64,000 nt of DNA from Pseudisothecium myosuroides (GCA_951799445.1 OX637296.1:4402001-4466000), one strand, 5' to 3'; counted from the stretch's first letter, positions 35,638 through 49,048 are shown. Numbers and translations are program-made. Notes: generated from the letters alone by a model not told the origin.

Positions 35638-36820
35638 TTAACCCTTAGAGGACAGACTAGTGACCAAGGAAATCATCCCTTTAGGTATTGTGAGAATTAT
35701 TGAAATTGAAAAGCATTGATTGGAGGTCAAACTACTGCAGAAGACCTCCCCTTTTCACAACAAAATTCTAAGGATAAATAGTTGCACTTCTGTTGTCTTA
35801 CTGTAGGATTCTTTGTCATCCATAACGTTCACCGCAACGTTAATGGATTAACCCTCAAACGTTAGGTTGATGAATGTGGAAATCATTCCTTTTGGCACTG
35901 TATGACATCATCTACTTTGAAAAAACCAATAGTGCTCACTCGAGGCCAAACTACTGGTCATGATCTCCCCTTTCCACACAAAATTTTGAGGATGAATAGT
36001 TGCATTTCTATCCTATACACAGAAGGACTCTCTGTCATTCATCGACCAGAAAATGGCCGCGGCGTCGTTTATGGGTTAACCCTTAAATGACGGACCCATG
36101 ACCTCTGATTCCAAGCTTCATTGTCCATCACTCAATTTGCTGCCATTTTGCAACTAGATATGTATAAAAAAAATTGTATTTATTTTTCAGAGATGAAATT
36201 ACATGTCTTCTTTATGTCACAAAAAAATTAGATTTTTTTGTGAAAAATTGTTTTTTTTGAGAATTTTTTAAGAATAAGTGAAGAAAAATCACATCAAATA
36301 TAAAATCATTTCAAAAAATCTGAAAATTTCACCATGTGTATATATTACAATGACAAACATCATGGTGTAAACTCAATTTCCGTGTCATTCTATAATTAGA
36401 AAATAATAGACATTGAAAGTACAGTCAAAGTTCAAATTGCAATAAAATATTAAATATTAGGAATTTTTCCAAAATTCAAATTGGAGTAGAAACTAGAGTA
36501 GATGGCCTTCATTTTTTTAGTTGGGCTCAACTTCAAAAAATATCATTTTTGTGGAAAAATTTCAGATTTAGAGCAAGGAGCAACAACTTTCCAAAATACT
36601 CTAAAATAGCATATTTTGTGATCCGTTTTTTTTACTAACTTCTCATTTACATAAAAGAGAAACACTAGCAAGACTACAAATTCAATTGGATACTCTTCAT
36701 AACCCAACATGAAAAGTGAATAACAAAAATATGGATGAAAAAATATTTTCAAACTCTTTCTGGCTCACTGGATTCTCATCCAAACGCCATGGAATGGCCG
36801 CGGCGTCGTTTATGGGTTAA
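35638..36820. repeat. Head-to-tail run of three GGGTTAA-ended elements
   Basis: Elements 35638-35851, 35848-36079 and 36076-36820 abut or overlap by the shared TTAA(CCC) junction. The first two share a ~225-bp body (AAATCAT.CCTTT, GACCTCCCCTTTTCACA, AGGATTCTTTGTCAT). A direct repeat of 28 bp (AATGGCCGCGGCGTCG..GTTAA) ends the second and third at 36052-36079 and 36793-36820. Confidence 0.75.
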
Positions 36821-36839
36821 GCAGCTCTGGTGGAGAATT

Positions 36840-37061
36840 GACACAAGAACCGATAGATCCCATCTCAAACTTCCGTAAGAAATTTCCGCATTTCGAAGCT
36901 CCCTGCATTCACAGATTGTGGCTTTCTATGACCCATCTTTCCATCTAATCAATGCCATTGTCATCCTTTCAAATCTTTCACTAGTTTGCTCGATCCCCAA
37001 TTCTGTCTTGACATTCCTGGGGAGCTCATTGCAATCCCTGCAATTCCCAAGTTTCTGAGCC
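36840..37061 (+). promoter_or_regulatory. Probable 5' leader and proximal promoter of GLYK
   Basis: About 220 bp of pyrimidine-rich, gene-like sequence between the repeat element ending at 36820 and the GLYK start codon. I do not see a convincing TATA box. The close upstream repeat means the promoter is short or includes transposon sequence. Confidence 0.35.
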
Positions 37062-40000
37062 ATGGAGGCTGCTGTGATGGTGGGCATGGCGATGGCGCCG
37101 TTGAATGCGCCCAATGTTAACAAGCGAGCGCTCTTGAAGCTCGAGAGCTCTTCTTCCTCCATGATGATGACGATGCCGTTGTTGCGAATGGCGCCGGGGG
37201 GGCTTCTTCCTCCGCTGCGTGGGAAACGAGGCGTGGCGAGGAAGATGTGTGTGAGTGAGGTCGTGAAGAAGGCGGTGGAGACCGAGAGAAAGCCGGTTCC
37301 GACGACGTTTCCTCTGCTGGAGTTGTATGACTTCATCTGCAGGTAACGAACGACATTTTGAATTCCATTGTTGGCTATGGTTTTGATTTGACATTTTGAA
37401 TCCATGGTTTGATGAGATCCGTGGCTATGGCGGAGGAATGCGGAATGTCGACGGCGCAATCGGAATTGTAGGAGAGTCATTTCCGTCTCTCTATTGTGAA
37501 ATTGCTTTGGATCTTGATTAGTTAATGATATGAAGCAGTAGGTGTTGGGAATATGTGGATGTGAGAGGGGTGGATCTAAAAACGGATGAAATTCCGTAAA
37601 CATCGAAGAGGAGAGACAAAGGGATGCAAGATCTTCTTTGTCGAATTTTTTTATTGATTTTTGAACTTTGTTGCCACCAATTCAATTGATCGTATTGTAA
37701 AATATAAATTAGTTCAAATTTTTATATCATCAGAATCAGTGAAGAACATTGCATATGTTGGTCAAGAAATTTAAATAAAATTGGGCAAAAGAAAGGCCCT
37801 GCATGACTTACCAATACTGGTGAAGAAAATATTAGGCCCAGCTTAGGTCTTTGGTCCTTTGGGGATTAAAATAAATTACAAATTCTACAAAATGTGCACA
37901 TTGAGTTGTAAAAGGATTGGATTTGAAAGAGATCATCATCATATTCTTATGTGAAATGAAACCGCCACGCACATACTGCTTGAAATGTGTGACGTGCAAG
38001 TTTATAATGGACGCAGTTACAAGGTTGAAATCCAGTGCTCGGAGGCATAGTTTTGACGTTTCTTGCTTGAAGAATTATGGCTACGAGATGAAAACTGCTT
38101 TACATAGTCTTTCATGTAGTTAGTTGTAGGAATTCTTTACTTTTTTTTTTGGAATGGTAATGGAGAACGACAATAAGATTTTCAGTAACTTTTCAATAAG
38201 TAAATTGTTTCAGAAACTTTTAGAGAATCTTCTCCATGATACATGGATGTATAGAAACTGAATAGCTTGAGAAATATTTGTTGATATTTGGCCCTTATTT
38301 GCTTCCCTTGGCTTGCTCATGACAGTGGGCCTCTGCTGAAGAAAATAGGGTTTACCCCAGAGACGGTTGGACAGCGGATTGACGAGTGGCTGGCATTAGG
38401 AGTCAAGCTCTCACGCCAACTGCGGTTTGATGAATTCGCACTCTCGGAATCTGAGAAAGTTCGCATTTATCATTACTATGTGCCTGTGTTTCTGTGGTGC
38501 AAGCGGGAGCTGGATACTCATACTTCCAGGTTCAAGCCAGGCGAGCCAGTGCCTGCTTTAGTGGTAAATTAACCCATCTTGAAATCTTCTCTTCTTTTTC
38601 ATGATGATTTGTTCGAGCAAGGAAGATTTTCTGTAGTAGGTTTTCAGTCTGGGCAGAGTCTAATTGACTTCATAAATAAGTAGGGCCACTTTAGATTGCA
38701 AAGGTCGAAGCTGCAAGCTTTAAGTTTGAATCTACATCATGTGCAATTATGGGTGAGATAGCAAGCTTATAATAATCCATTGCATTCTTCATACCTGATG
38801 ATGCACTTGAGGGAACACGTGTTCAATCCACCCCAAAGAGACACTTGAGACCCTGCTATCTCGAAATATTTTTAGCGTGTTACACTGGAGCCATTTGAGT
38901 GTCACCTCTTCATACTCATTCTTGTTTCTGGACTAGTATAAAGTCAACATTGAAAAAAATGAAAAAAATTGATTTTATGTACAAAGGGGTGGGATTTCGT
39001 ATTATCTCAAGTTTGTTGCTTCGACCTATGCAATCTAGAGTGACCCTTAGTCAGGAATGTAATAATTGCATTAATTACAGATGGTTTGCCGTTGACATGA
39101 TGTTAAGCAGGAGCAACATTGGATTGCAATCTTATGTGGGCTATGACTTTTCTTGTTGCAATATTTGGGCAGATCGGTATCAGTGCTCCACAGGGTTGTG
39201 GTAAAACAACAATAGTTTATTCCCTGGAGTATCTGTTCAACTCTATTGGCAGGTGAATTGCTATAATTCCTTTTATTTAAACTCTATTCTAAATCCTTTT
39301 AAGTTTTACGGGGGTAGCATTGTGGAGTAGATGGATTATGATTGGGAAGGTTTGTGGTGGGTTTAACAGTCGAGCTGCCTCTATTTCAATTGATGACTTC
39401 TACCTTTCAGCAGCCGAGCAGGTATTCTCTTAGGTTTCCTCATTCACACCTCTCGTACTGTTTTTGTTTGGGATCCTCTTTGGTAGAACAATGTTTTGTT
39501 GTTATGAAACAATATTTTGTACGAGTCGAGAGAAAATGAATCGGCGTTTATTGCAAAAGATTTTAGCTACATCGCATGGATTTTCTTATGCTATTCTGGA
39601 ATGTTCTACAAGCGTCTACCACGCATTGTTTCAGCCAGGAACTGTTGTTTACATGTATTGCGAGACATCTTGGTCATCATAAAATGAATAGATAAGGTAA
39701 TTCCGCTGACTCTGCTCTTTTATGCAGAAAAAACTCTCTACAGGCAACCCCGGAAATAGACTTTTGGAGGTAACTTTGCATTCTGATTGATAAATAACAC
39801 TTGCTTTGTAGCATTGTTTTAAAACAAGTATGTTGCCTATACTCTACCTTAGAATTTTCTCCATTTTGGTGCTGATCTTGGGAGCATGTTTCATCAACAC
39901 ATGCTGTTTTTAAGGTTCGAGTCATTGAAATGTGCAATCAGATGCGGGGTAATGCGGGGAGTCATGATTTGAAGCTTGGAACTGAGACTTTAAAGGCTTT

Positions 40001-42138
40001 GCAGGGCCTCACAACCAGTGGTTTGCCTCCACCTGCCTGGTTCAAACCCTAGCTCTCCCATTCAGCATGTGTATTTCAGCCTCTCAGCCTGATAAAGCAT
40101 GCGACCTCATGCTAAGACTAAATAAAAAGCATGACCTCAATATTGTTTCTTATATTATGAAAAATATTAATGCACCTACTTAGAATTTGAACGATGCACG
40201 TACTATCGTAACTAGTCACCTGGGTGTTCTCAAAACGCAATTTTCTTTGGAGTTTTGGCAGGGAAAGAAATCAGTCTCCCACGGTATGACAAGGTATTGG
40301 CTCCTCTTCCTTGGATTATGCTGATACCGTAATTAATGGGGATCTAAACATCCTATTTCTGGTGTTCTATACTCTTAAGGTGCAATCCTTTGAATGTTGC
40401 AGTCTGCATATGCTGGTTTAGGGGACCGTGCCGATCCATCACAATGGACAAAGATCGAGGGTCCTGTGAAGGTATGGTGTTTTTCTTCTCCTTGGTCTGA
40501 TATAAATTTATTGTCACGATCGTTCCAAGTGTCACTGCCTTGGTCACCATAGGATATCATGGAGTTTTCCCCGAATTGTATTTCAGTATGCGTGAAGCAG
40601 TGCCTTGCAGGTGGTGGTCTACTTGATGGAGGCCAACTTTATGAATTTGTCGCAAGCTTTTCATATAGAATCGAGTCTTTTTATAATTTTCTGCTTCTCT
40701 GTTAGTTTTGGTCCTCAGGTTCGCTCATGCCTGAACAAAAATAAGTCTCTTGTCCCTTGTTAACCTGAGCAAGATTTGCCAACATAATTCGCTGAGGGCT
40801 TGCACAGGTGGTGCTATTTGAAGGCTGGATGCTGGGGTTTGAGCCGCAAAAAGAATCTCTTGTTACTTCCGTTGATCCCCAGGTACGCCAGTAGTTCGTT
40901 ATTTTCGAGAGTTGCATTAAGAATTTCAAGTGAAAAGCTATGTGCGAGTTAGTTTCTTCTGATTGTGGTCTGATCTTAGTACTAGCGTTTGTGCAGCTTG
41001 CTCCTGTGAACAGAAGTTTGGCAGCATACTACGATGCCTGGCACAAAATGATCAACTCATGGGTCGTCATCGAAGTCGACGACCCTAATTGGGTGTTTCG
41101 GTGGCGTTTGCAGGTGTTAAAATAGGCACTTCCATGCACCTTGGTCATATAATACCGTTTGTTACTCAATGAGCCAAATAGATCTGACTTGTTTAATTTG
41201 ATGTTGATGTTGATGTTGACGTTAGAATGTATTGCAAGAAGTGTAATATCTACGGAGTAAATATATACGGGGTGTGTGTTTGTGTGTGTGTGTGTGTGTG
41301 TGTAATAACAGGGGTTTTAGTAAAACTAGATTGTTTCAGGAACTTTTAAACATCATAAGAGAATCTTCCCCATGACTCTTAGGGAAGTTCCTGAAACAGT
41401 ATAATTTTACCGAAAACATTGTCATATGTACTTTAGGATCTTGCAATGGTTCAGGAATTTGCAGTGTAAGGTCGAGATGAGACTAAATTATGGTTTATGT
41501 TGGTCAGGCCGAGATTGCAATGAGAGCGGATGGAAAGGCAGGCATGACAGACGAGCAGGTTAGTGCCGAACTACTTCTGTAACTGATGTTGTGCAAAGTG
41601 AAGCGTAGTATTGTCTTCATTGTGCAACTTGCACTGCGTGTTTCTGAACTGGAGCAATGTCAGATGGCCTCCTCTAAAAGCTTTCTGGCTTAAAATTTGA
41701 AGTGTCGAAACTAAAAGGATGCTTTAGTTTGTGGCTTACTGACGGCTGGAAAACTGACAAGCAGACCATTTCTGTAAAAGTGGTAAATGCAAAAAGTCTA
41801 GATATGATCAATTTGCACTGAAATAACTTGAATTACCGAAGTCTTCAAGTTGGCAGTCAGTTTCTCAAATGCCATTCTTGGCTGTACCTAATCTTAGTTG
41901 CAATTTGTCCATGTGAGACTGAGAAATCAGACCTCATTGACACATGATTGCCATGAAATTTACTCCATAATAGCTTACTCTACCTTGTGTTTTGCTCCAG
42001 GTGGCGGATTTTGTTTCAAGATACATACCTGCTTACGAAGCCTATTTGCCAGCCTTATATGACCAGGGGCCAAAGGGTGCAAGTGAGGAGCACACGTTGA
42101 TGCTTCACATAGATGAGGACCGCAACCCCATTGGCTAA
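37062..42138 (+). CDS. GLYK: D-glycerate 3-kinase, chloroplast, 12 exons, 417 aa
   Basis: Exons: 37062-37342, 38326-38563, 39173-39252, 39370-39421, 39728-39769, 39942-40020, 40262-40293, 40403-40471, 40808-40882, 40997-41113, 41508-41558 and 42001-42138 (TAA). All introns are GT..AG and the phases close to 418 codons. It phosphorylates glycerate to 3-phosphoglycerate, the last step of photorespiration, in the stroma. Residues 1-~85 are a Met/Ser/Arg-rich transit peptide. The P-loop APQGCGKT is at 178-185, followed by ISIDDFYLSA, RGNAGSHDLKLGTETL, LPRYDKSAYAGLGDRAD, LFEGWMLGF, AYYDAWHKMINSWVVI, FRWRLQAEIAMR and FVSRYIPAYEAYLP, which are characteristic GLYK blocks. The C-terminus IDEDRNPIG also fits. 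The ATG has good context (GAGCCATGG). No broken or missing block was found, so the gene should be functional. Confidence 0.96.
41271..41303. repeat. GT microsatellite in GLYK intron 10
   Basis: A nearly pure (GT)n run of about 33 bp, preceded at about 41206-41222 by a short TGATGT triplet-doublet repeat. Confidence 0.85.
41320..41410. repeat. 91-bp inverted repeat in GLYK intron 10
   Basis: Arms of 26 bp (41320-41346 and 41385-41410; GTAAAAC..TTTCAGGAACTT against AAGTTCCTGAAA..TTTTAC). A diverged half of the same sequence (TTGTTTCAGAAACTTTTAGAGAATCTTC) sits in intron 1 at about 38203-38240, so this is a small mobile or duplicated element within the gene. Confidence 0.6.
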
Positions 42139-43874
42139 GTTAGGCCCTCATAGGCCGGTCTCACCTTGTATTCTAAATGAAGCTATTTTGTGATCTGAAA
42201 TCATTTATTTTTCGGTGTATAATTCTTTATTGGATGATATCTTTCATTAAAATTCTAGAAGTGTAAGCGGCGTGCAATTTCGAGTTTGAATGCAATTGTT
42301 ATAAATTATTTCATGTTCAGGCCAAATTTGTAATTTGTAATTTGCTTGCTGCGTAGGTGAGGCTACCCATGTGGCGCTAGGATTTAAAAGGGAACGTCTT
42401 TTTAGGTAACACAATGTAGAAAACTTTCAATCTACAGGGCCACATCTTCTTCAATTTTTGGTTTTAACTTCATTTTTTTCCGGCCACTTCACGTAGTCAT
42501 GCTCCTACAGTCAACAAAGCCACAAAGAGGATTGAAGAAGAGGTCAACTTTTGAAACTTGGTTAGCAATTTGGGATCATGGGGCATTTTATAGTTTACTA
42601 CAGGTTCATGATAATATGGCAAGCCGGTGCTTTTTTTTTTCATAACTAAACTCAAGTTCTGATTTTAGTACCGGTATATTAGTTATTGATGAAGCATGTG
42701 CATCACACTAAAACATGCAAGCTTAATTTAAGATTTTGAAGTAGACAAGACACGTATGGGCATGCATTGAGAAAAAATTTGAGAAGTAAACAAACAACTA
42801 TTGTTTTGAGCACTTGGATCTTATTATGAGAGACTTTTTAGTCCAAAATTTTTTAGTGTGTATTCTATGAAAGGGTAGTAAGAATATCCTTGATGCATGC
42901 AAAGCTTCCCAAGTCCATACCTTTGGAGCAAAAAGCCCTCTTTAACTAAAAGCCTAAGGCCTTGTTGGATTCAAAAACATCATTGTTTTTGAAGTGTTAT
43001 CGAACTAAATTTCACTAGGTTATAGAGTTCTCAATCATACAATATTGTAGTGTATGTGTTGTACATGACATGAATCAAATTTGGAGTCATTTTGCCACAT
43101 AGATTGCAAGATTATAAAGTTTTAGTGTTAAAAAAGGATGCTGAAATTTTCCAAGCAACACATTTGGAGGTGAAATTTGATTTCTAAACCTACTCAAATG
43201 AAAAAAAACTTTAAATTATAAAGTGATTCAAGACCAGCATACAAACACATTGATGAAAGAAAATATCATTCAATTGACTCATTATATCTACAAAATGGTT
43301 TCGAAATGTCAAAAAATATGAAAAAAAGTTGCAAAAAACAGATCTAAGGTTGAACCTCCTACTAAAATGCTTCCCAGTCACTCTAGTCTTTGGACAAATA
43401 AACTGAACTTAAAAACGCATTATATGGCTGTAAAATATAAATCGAATGTATTGTCCAATTCAACAAATATTTCAAATGCAAGGCATTAAGATGTAGCAAT
43501 GGTCTATATTGCAATATGATTTTCTAAATCATTTTCAAATCATGTTCAAATCATATTGCAAAAGTGATTTTCTTTCAAATCGCAACTAATTTTTTCTTCA
43601 TACTTCCATGGTAACGTGTAGTATGTTGCACACTACAACTTTTGTATATACACTTTTGGACTTTGTTCATTAATGCTTATGGTATGGTTGTTTGCATGAA
43701 AACGTTTCCAAATTGTACTCGGTTTTGTTCGTCACTATATCACTGTTTGGTGACCGCACATTGTGCAGTGAAGGGTTGCCAGGAATTTTTAACTAGATTT
43801 TAACTTTATCACCTTTAAATTGCAATAAATTTTGTAAAAAGAAATCTTTTTGCATTCCTTTTTTGAAGGAGATT
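42139..43874. other. GLYK 3' flank and truncated repeat
   Basis: The GLYK 3' untranslated region with ATTAAA near 42246. From about 42947 to 43395 there is a truncated copy of the body of 46865-47838 (AAAACATCATTGTTTTTGAAGTG landmark split by changes). No gene. Confidence 0.5.
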
Positions 43875-44803
43875 TTAACCCCTAAAGGCGCAAGGCCTTT
43901 TTTCTGCCAAAAAACACTCAAAACTGCCATTTGTATAGCAAAGAGTAAAAAAAATTGAAAAATGTGTTTTTTGCACATCTAACCATAGGATCTTACACCT
44001 AACTAGTATAAAAATATGTGTAATTGTTTTTAGAATTTTTGACCGCACAAATTGCAAGGTATTTGCATTCAAAGTGGAAAAACCAAGTTTTTGAGTACAT
44101 TGCGGGACTAGATTTTTTGACTTTAAACATTTTTAACTTAAAATTTTAGCACTACAGAGTTTTGAGCTTTAAATCTTTATAGTGGAGAATTGAGTTGAGA
44201 GTCTAGGGGGGAAAAAAAAAACTTAATTATCATTCTTAAAAAAATTCTTAAGTAGTAGGTACAAGATAGAAGGAAAATCTAAAATATTTATATATTTTAG
44301 ATGGAATTAAAATGCACTAATCCCAATGGTGAGATTGTTCTAGCAATTAAAATAAACCATGCAAAAAAAATTTTGAAAAATTTGAAAATTTTCATTCGGA
44401 AATGAATCCTATAAGTTATTTTTTTCAAGGAGATGCTCTAACTGCCCGAAAAACAAGAATGTCCATAACTTTCTCATAACAAATCCAAATGAAATGAATC
44501 AAAGCTTTCCAGATAGACAAAAATATAATATATGAGAAAAAAATATATAAAAGATTCAAAATTCAAAATTTTGTAAAAAATTTTTTGCTACCCGGGCTCT
44601 CCCACATCCCCTGTTTTGAGCTTATTTGGTCATAACTATTGTTCCCGGGCACCAATTGTGAAAAGAAATGATATTTTTATAAAGCTTATCAATTTTTCTA
44701 TCTTCAAAAAAAGTTTTAAAAAATCACAACAAAAATTTAGCCTGTAGTTACTTGCTCAAAATCCCATTTGTTCCCCGAAGGAACAACGGTCTTTTAGAGG
44801 TTA
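43875..44803. repeat. TTAACCCCTAAAG-ended element (E5), reverse orientation
   Basis: Starts TTAACCCCTAAAGGCGCAAG and ends GGTCTTTTAGAGGTTAA. The body is the reverse complement of 34395-35302. A truncated relative occupies about 48595-49048. Confidence 0.8.
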
Positions 44804-46864
44804 ACATGACACTTAATAATCATGCCAAATTTCAAAACATGCAAGTCTCTATATTTATGTAGAGAAGGATTTGAATTTTGTTTGTGTGGTGATTGGCAAC
44901 TTTACTCTAGACGCAAAATCAAATTGCTACCAAAATTAAAGAGAGTTTCTTGTACAGGGTGGAGTCTGCAAGGAAATTTTGTACCATGAATTTTGTACTA
45001 TAAATTATCTGCTAGTAATCTTTTCTACTTTCTATACTCCTTTGCAAAATTCAATCCTCTATAATGTGGTTTGACAATCACAATTACAAGTAAAAGAAAC
45101 GGTTTTATATTTATTTTCAAATCCATTTCTTGGCTCATTAAAGTCTATGCACTATTGATAGTTCTAGATTAACCTTAAGATCTCAAATTCAAATCATCCA
45201 AACTTCGCATTTGCATTATATAATAATGACTACATTTAAATTCATAAATTATGATATTTACACGAATTCCTCAAACTTCACACTTCAATTTTGTAATTGT
45301 TACATCTTCTCAAATCTTGTTGAAATGGGATTATTTTCTTCCAAAATCTTTGTTTCAAAATAGGATCTAACATACAAGCAAGCAATTGCAAAATGGAACA
45401 TGTTAATCCTCAATTGTTTTTGAAAAATTTGCATAATATTTGTAAAAAACAATTGAACATTTATTCCAATTTTATGAAGTTGATCAATTATAAAGGAAGA
45501 TTATTTTTTAAATATTTAAATATTATTTTAGAATATAGAGAGTTTACTTAAACAAAACATTGATTCTAGTCGAGCGGCTCTTTTGAAGACCCTAAAGGCT
45601 AGCCGTCTGCATTCGCACCAATTTGACAACATCTGGCTCCATTCTCCCATCTTGGCTAGATGGCATGGTGACTTAGTTTGTTGGTGTAGAGAGGGACCTC
45701 CCCTCTGTTCTTTCACTTAGTCTTCTTTTTGTTGCTTTCTACTCTTACCTCTTCATTTTGCTCTTATCTCTTCATTTGACTAGCCATCAGGCTTGGCTGT
45801 ATTCTTGGTTAACATTTTAATGCAATAGTTCGCCATTTGTTTCAAAAAATAAAAATAAAAATAAAAAAACATTGATTTAAGAGCATTTTACTTGTCCGGG
45901 CCTTTGGAAAAGGGTCTCTATTGCCTAAAGGTTCAAAATCGACCTTCATTGTAATCTCAATGCATAATTTCAATGGTTTTATACAAGCGTAAAACTTTAT
46001 ACTTGCAAGGTAAATTTTTTCCAAATCATCATTGATTACAAAATGGAAAATCTAAATTAATGGCTCTTTGATTGAAAATTTGCAACCTATTCATACAAGG
46101 CAAGGCCATGTAGTTATCCTACAATTCAAAAAAAATTATTTGCTCTACCATATATAAGTAGTGCACATTTTAAACTTCAAATGTACTAAACTAATACATA
46201 TATAATGACCACAAAGTAGCACAAGTAGTTACATAGGGTAAATAGGATCTCTTTCCTCATTGTTTAAATAATGAATGGTGAAATATATTGAAATCTTTTT
46301 TCACTTGCCAGTATGACCCAATATCTTATTATATAACAGTAACTATGCTTAGTTACTGTTCATTCATTTTCTTTAGTGGTTGTGCATATTGCGTATATGG
46401 GAGTTGAAGTTTCATTGTAGTCTTATTTTTGATGAATTCTAATCTTTCAAACTTGTTCTTGTCATAAAAATTATTTGATTGTTACACCACTAAATTTTTT
46501 TAAATAACAAATTGGTGTTGAAAAGGGAAGTCATCGAACTGCCTTCTTTGTTTTGTCTAAAATCTAGAGCAATTTTTTTTGGTGGGATGGGTGGGTGGAA
46601 CGGGGAACCCCAAAGAAGTTCTACTTAGAATTTCCCCCACACATTCTCCCAAAACTTTAAGAAAAAATTGGATTAAATCATTTAAAAAAACAAAAATACA
46701 TCCACGAGGTAGTGTCATTGGCTAATCACAACCTCACATCACTTTTGTACATGGATGGCTTCTATGAAGCACCCTTAATCCCACTTTATTGATCAAGTAG
46801 GCCATATTGTAGACAAAGAGACTACCACGTAATTAAGGGACAAAGTTGAAGGTGAATCTGCCAC
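44804..46864. other. Intergenic, LINE-like 3' tail at about 45560-45872
   Basis: 45560-45872 shifts to balanced composition, ends AATGCAATAGTTCGCCATTT then a TTTCAAAAAATAAAAATAAAA tail, typical of the 3' end of plant non-LTR elements. Reverse-transcriptase motifs were not seen. The rest has no gene. Confidence 0.35.
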
Positions 46865-47838
46865 TTAACCCCTCATTGCCTAAGGCTTGTTTGAGTTTAA
46901 AAACATCATTGCTTTTGAAGTGCTATAGATCTAAATGTCACAAAGTTATGGAGATCTTAATTGTACAATCTTGTAGTGTACATGTTGTAGAACATGTGAA
47001 TCAAATTTGGAGTCATTTGGCCACATAGATTGCAAGAATATAATGTTTTAGTGTTGAAAAAAGATGCTGAAATTTTCCTAGCAACACATTTGGAGGTGAA
47101 ATTTGATTTCTAAACCTACTCAAATGGAAAAACTATACACTATAAAGTGATTCAAAACCACCATACAAACACATTGGTGAAAAAAAGCATCATTCAATTG
47201 CCTCATTATGTCTGAAAAATGGCTTTGAAATGTCCAAAAAAATTGCAAAAAAAGTTGCAAAAAACACATCTAGGGCTGAACCTCTTTCCACTAAAATGCT
47301 TTTCAGTCACTCATAACTTCTTGGATTGTTAGGAAATTTTATCCACACAAACTAGACTAGTATGCATAACTTTACCAAATTTTTTTTATTGAAATTGGAC
47401 ACTTTATGAAGAAGAAACAAGCCGCCGAAGTTCACTATAAACCAAAAATGTCTGGATTTTGAACTTCGAATTGCTCCCAAAAATTCAAAACAACTTGGAT
47501 TGACATGAAAATCTTACCACAATAATTAGACTTTAAGAGAACATAATTCAACAATTTTTATTGAAAACAAACATTAGATGAAGGAGATACACGCCTCCAA
47601 AGTTGCAACCTTCAAATGCAATTTGGTAAACTCAAATTGAACTTGTGAACTTTGATTGGCTTCCAAGACATCTTGGATTGATCTGAAAATTTTACCACAT
47701 AAACTAGAAGAGAGAGCGCAAATTTTCCAATAAGTTTTATTGAATGTGGACATCAGATGCAAAAGTCACAGCACTTTGAATTGGACTTGAAACTATGTGA
47801 GGACACTTTTGGTCCCCGCTTAGGCAATGAGGGGTTAA
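46865..47838. repeat. TTAACCCCTCATTG-ended element (E7), 974 bp
   Basis: Terminal inverted repeats of at least 20 bp: TTAACCCCTCATTGCCTAAG at the left and its complement at the right. The interior has internally repeated TTTTACCACA..AACTAGA stretches. Non-coding. Confidence 0.85.
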
Positions 47839-48177
47839 CCTTGCCAGGACATTGCACACCTAAAAGATGTGATGGATGACTTCACTATTAAGTGTACAAA
47901 CAAAGTATGCACCTATTGGTCTAATAATCATTGTATTTTGGTGACTACCTTGGTCATAGGAGGCTATGTCCTTCTAGGGTTAATTAAATGGCAAGGGCTT
48001 TATGCAAAAAAAGAATTATGTTTAGGATTATTCATATCATTGTTTCTCATATTTGCGCTCATGTTGACTCCCTCGTATTTAAGAAGACTAAAACATTGGA
48101 CAAAAAGTTAGATTATTCTTTGATGATTGTGACTTTAAAAAAAATTTAGATATTGGATATTGGAATATTTAAGTAAT
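47839..48177. repeat. Copy of the GCACCTATTGGT/TGGTGACTACCTT repeat
   Basis: 47880-47990 matches 57950-58035 and, inverted, 9395-9460, 11415-11460, 17018-17060 and 21918-21980. The remainder shows no gene. Confidence 0.6.
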
Positions 48178-48433
48178 CATTAGAAGAAATTCGGGGGCAA
48201 TAAGAAATTGCGAGTTCCTAGGCCCTGGAAACTCTGGGAACGCCCTGGGAACAATAATCTGACGCGGCCGAGACTGTGCCATGTCAAAAAATTATAAAAA
48301 ATTAATTTCTTAATAAAAATTTATAATTTATAATTTTTTTAATTATATTTTAATTTTTTTAATATTCGAATTGTTCCCAACAGCGGGAACAGCCCTGAAA
48401 CGGCCCTTTGGAGGCCTCAAATTTCTTCTAATG
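48178..48433. mobile_element. CATTAGAAG-ended MITE, copy 4, 256 bp
   Basis: Ends CATTAGAAGAAATTCGGGGG and GGCCTCAAATTTCTTCTAATG (last 20 match with few changes). The interior is the reversed version of 1369-1624 (GGGAACA, GACGCGGCCGAG, A/T-only core). Confidence 0.8.
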
Positions 48434-49048
48434 TTCTTTGTAGCCTTGATAAACTTATTGTACTCTATTTCAATATTTTTAGCACTACAATTTTTTTCCT
48501 AGTGAGGTCTCGAATTTAGTGTCACTACAATTTTTCTTTATCTAGAAATTTATTCAATATATCCAAATTTCAACCAAAAATAATTTAATCCCTATAATCT
48601 CAAGTCTTTTTTCCATTAAAAAATACTCAAAATTGCCATTTCTATTGCAAAAAGCAAAAAACTTTAAAAATTGTTTTTTTTTTCTTATCTGACCATAGAA
48701 TCTTATACTAGACTAGTATAAAAATGCATGGAAGAATTTTTGAAAACTTTGACCATGTAGGTTGCAAGTTATTTGCATTTAAAGTAAAAAAATCAACTTT
48801 TTTACACCTTGCTTGACTAGATTTTTTTGCTTTGAATCTTTTTAAATTAAAATTTGTATTCTATTAATTTTGATTTCCTAATTTTTTATGTTGAAGAATT
48901 AAGTTGAGAATCTAGGGAAAAAATTTCCCCCAAAACACTTAATTTTCATTCATTAAAAAAGTATTAAGTAGAAGTAGGTCACGAAATAAGTTCAAAATTG
49001 AAGTGAGAACTATTTCAATAATAGCTCTAAGATGGAATTAAAACACAT

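Noticed and set aside
36926..37603. 225-codon minus-strand frame over GLYK exon 1
   Set aside because: It is antisense to the GLYK transit-peptide exon and intron 1, with low-complexity His/Arg content typical of a shadow frame.
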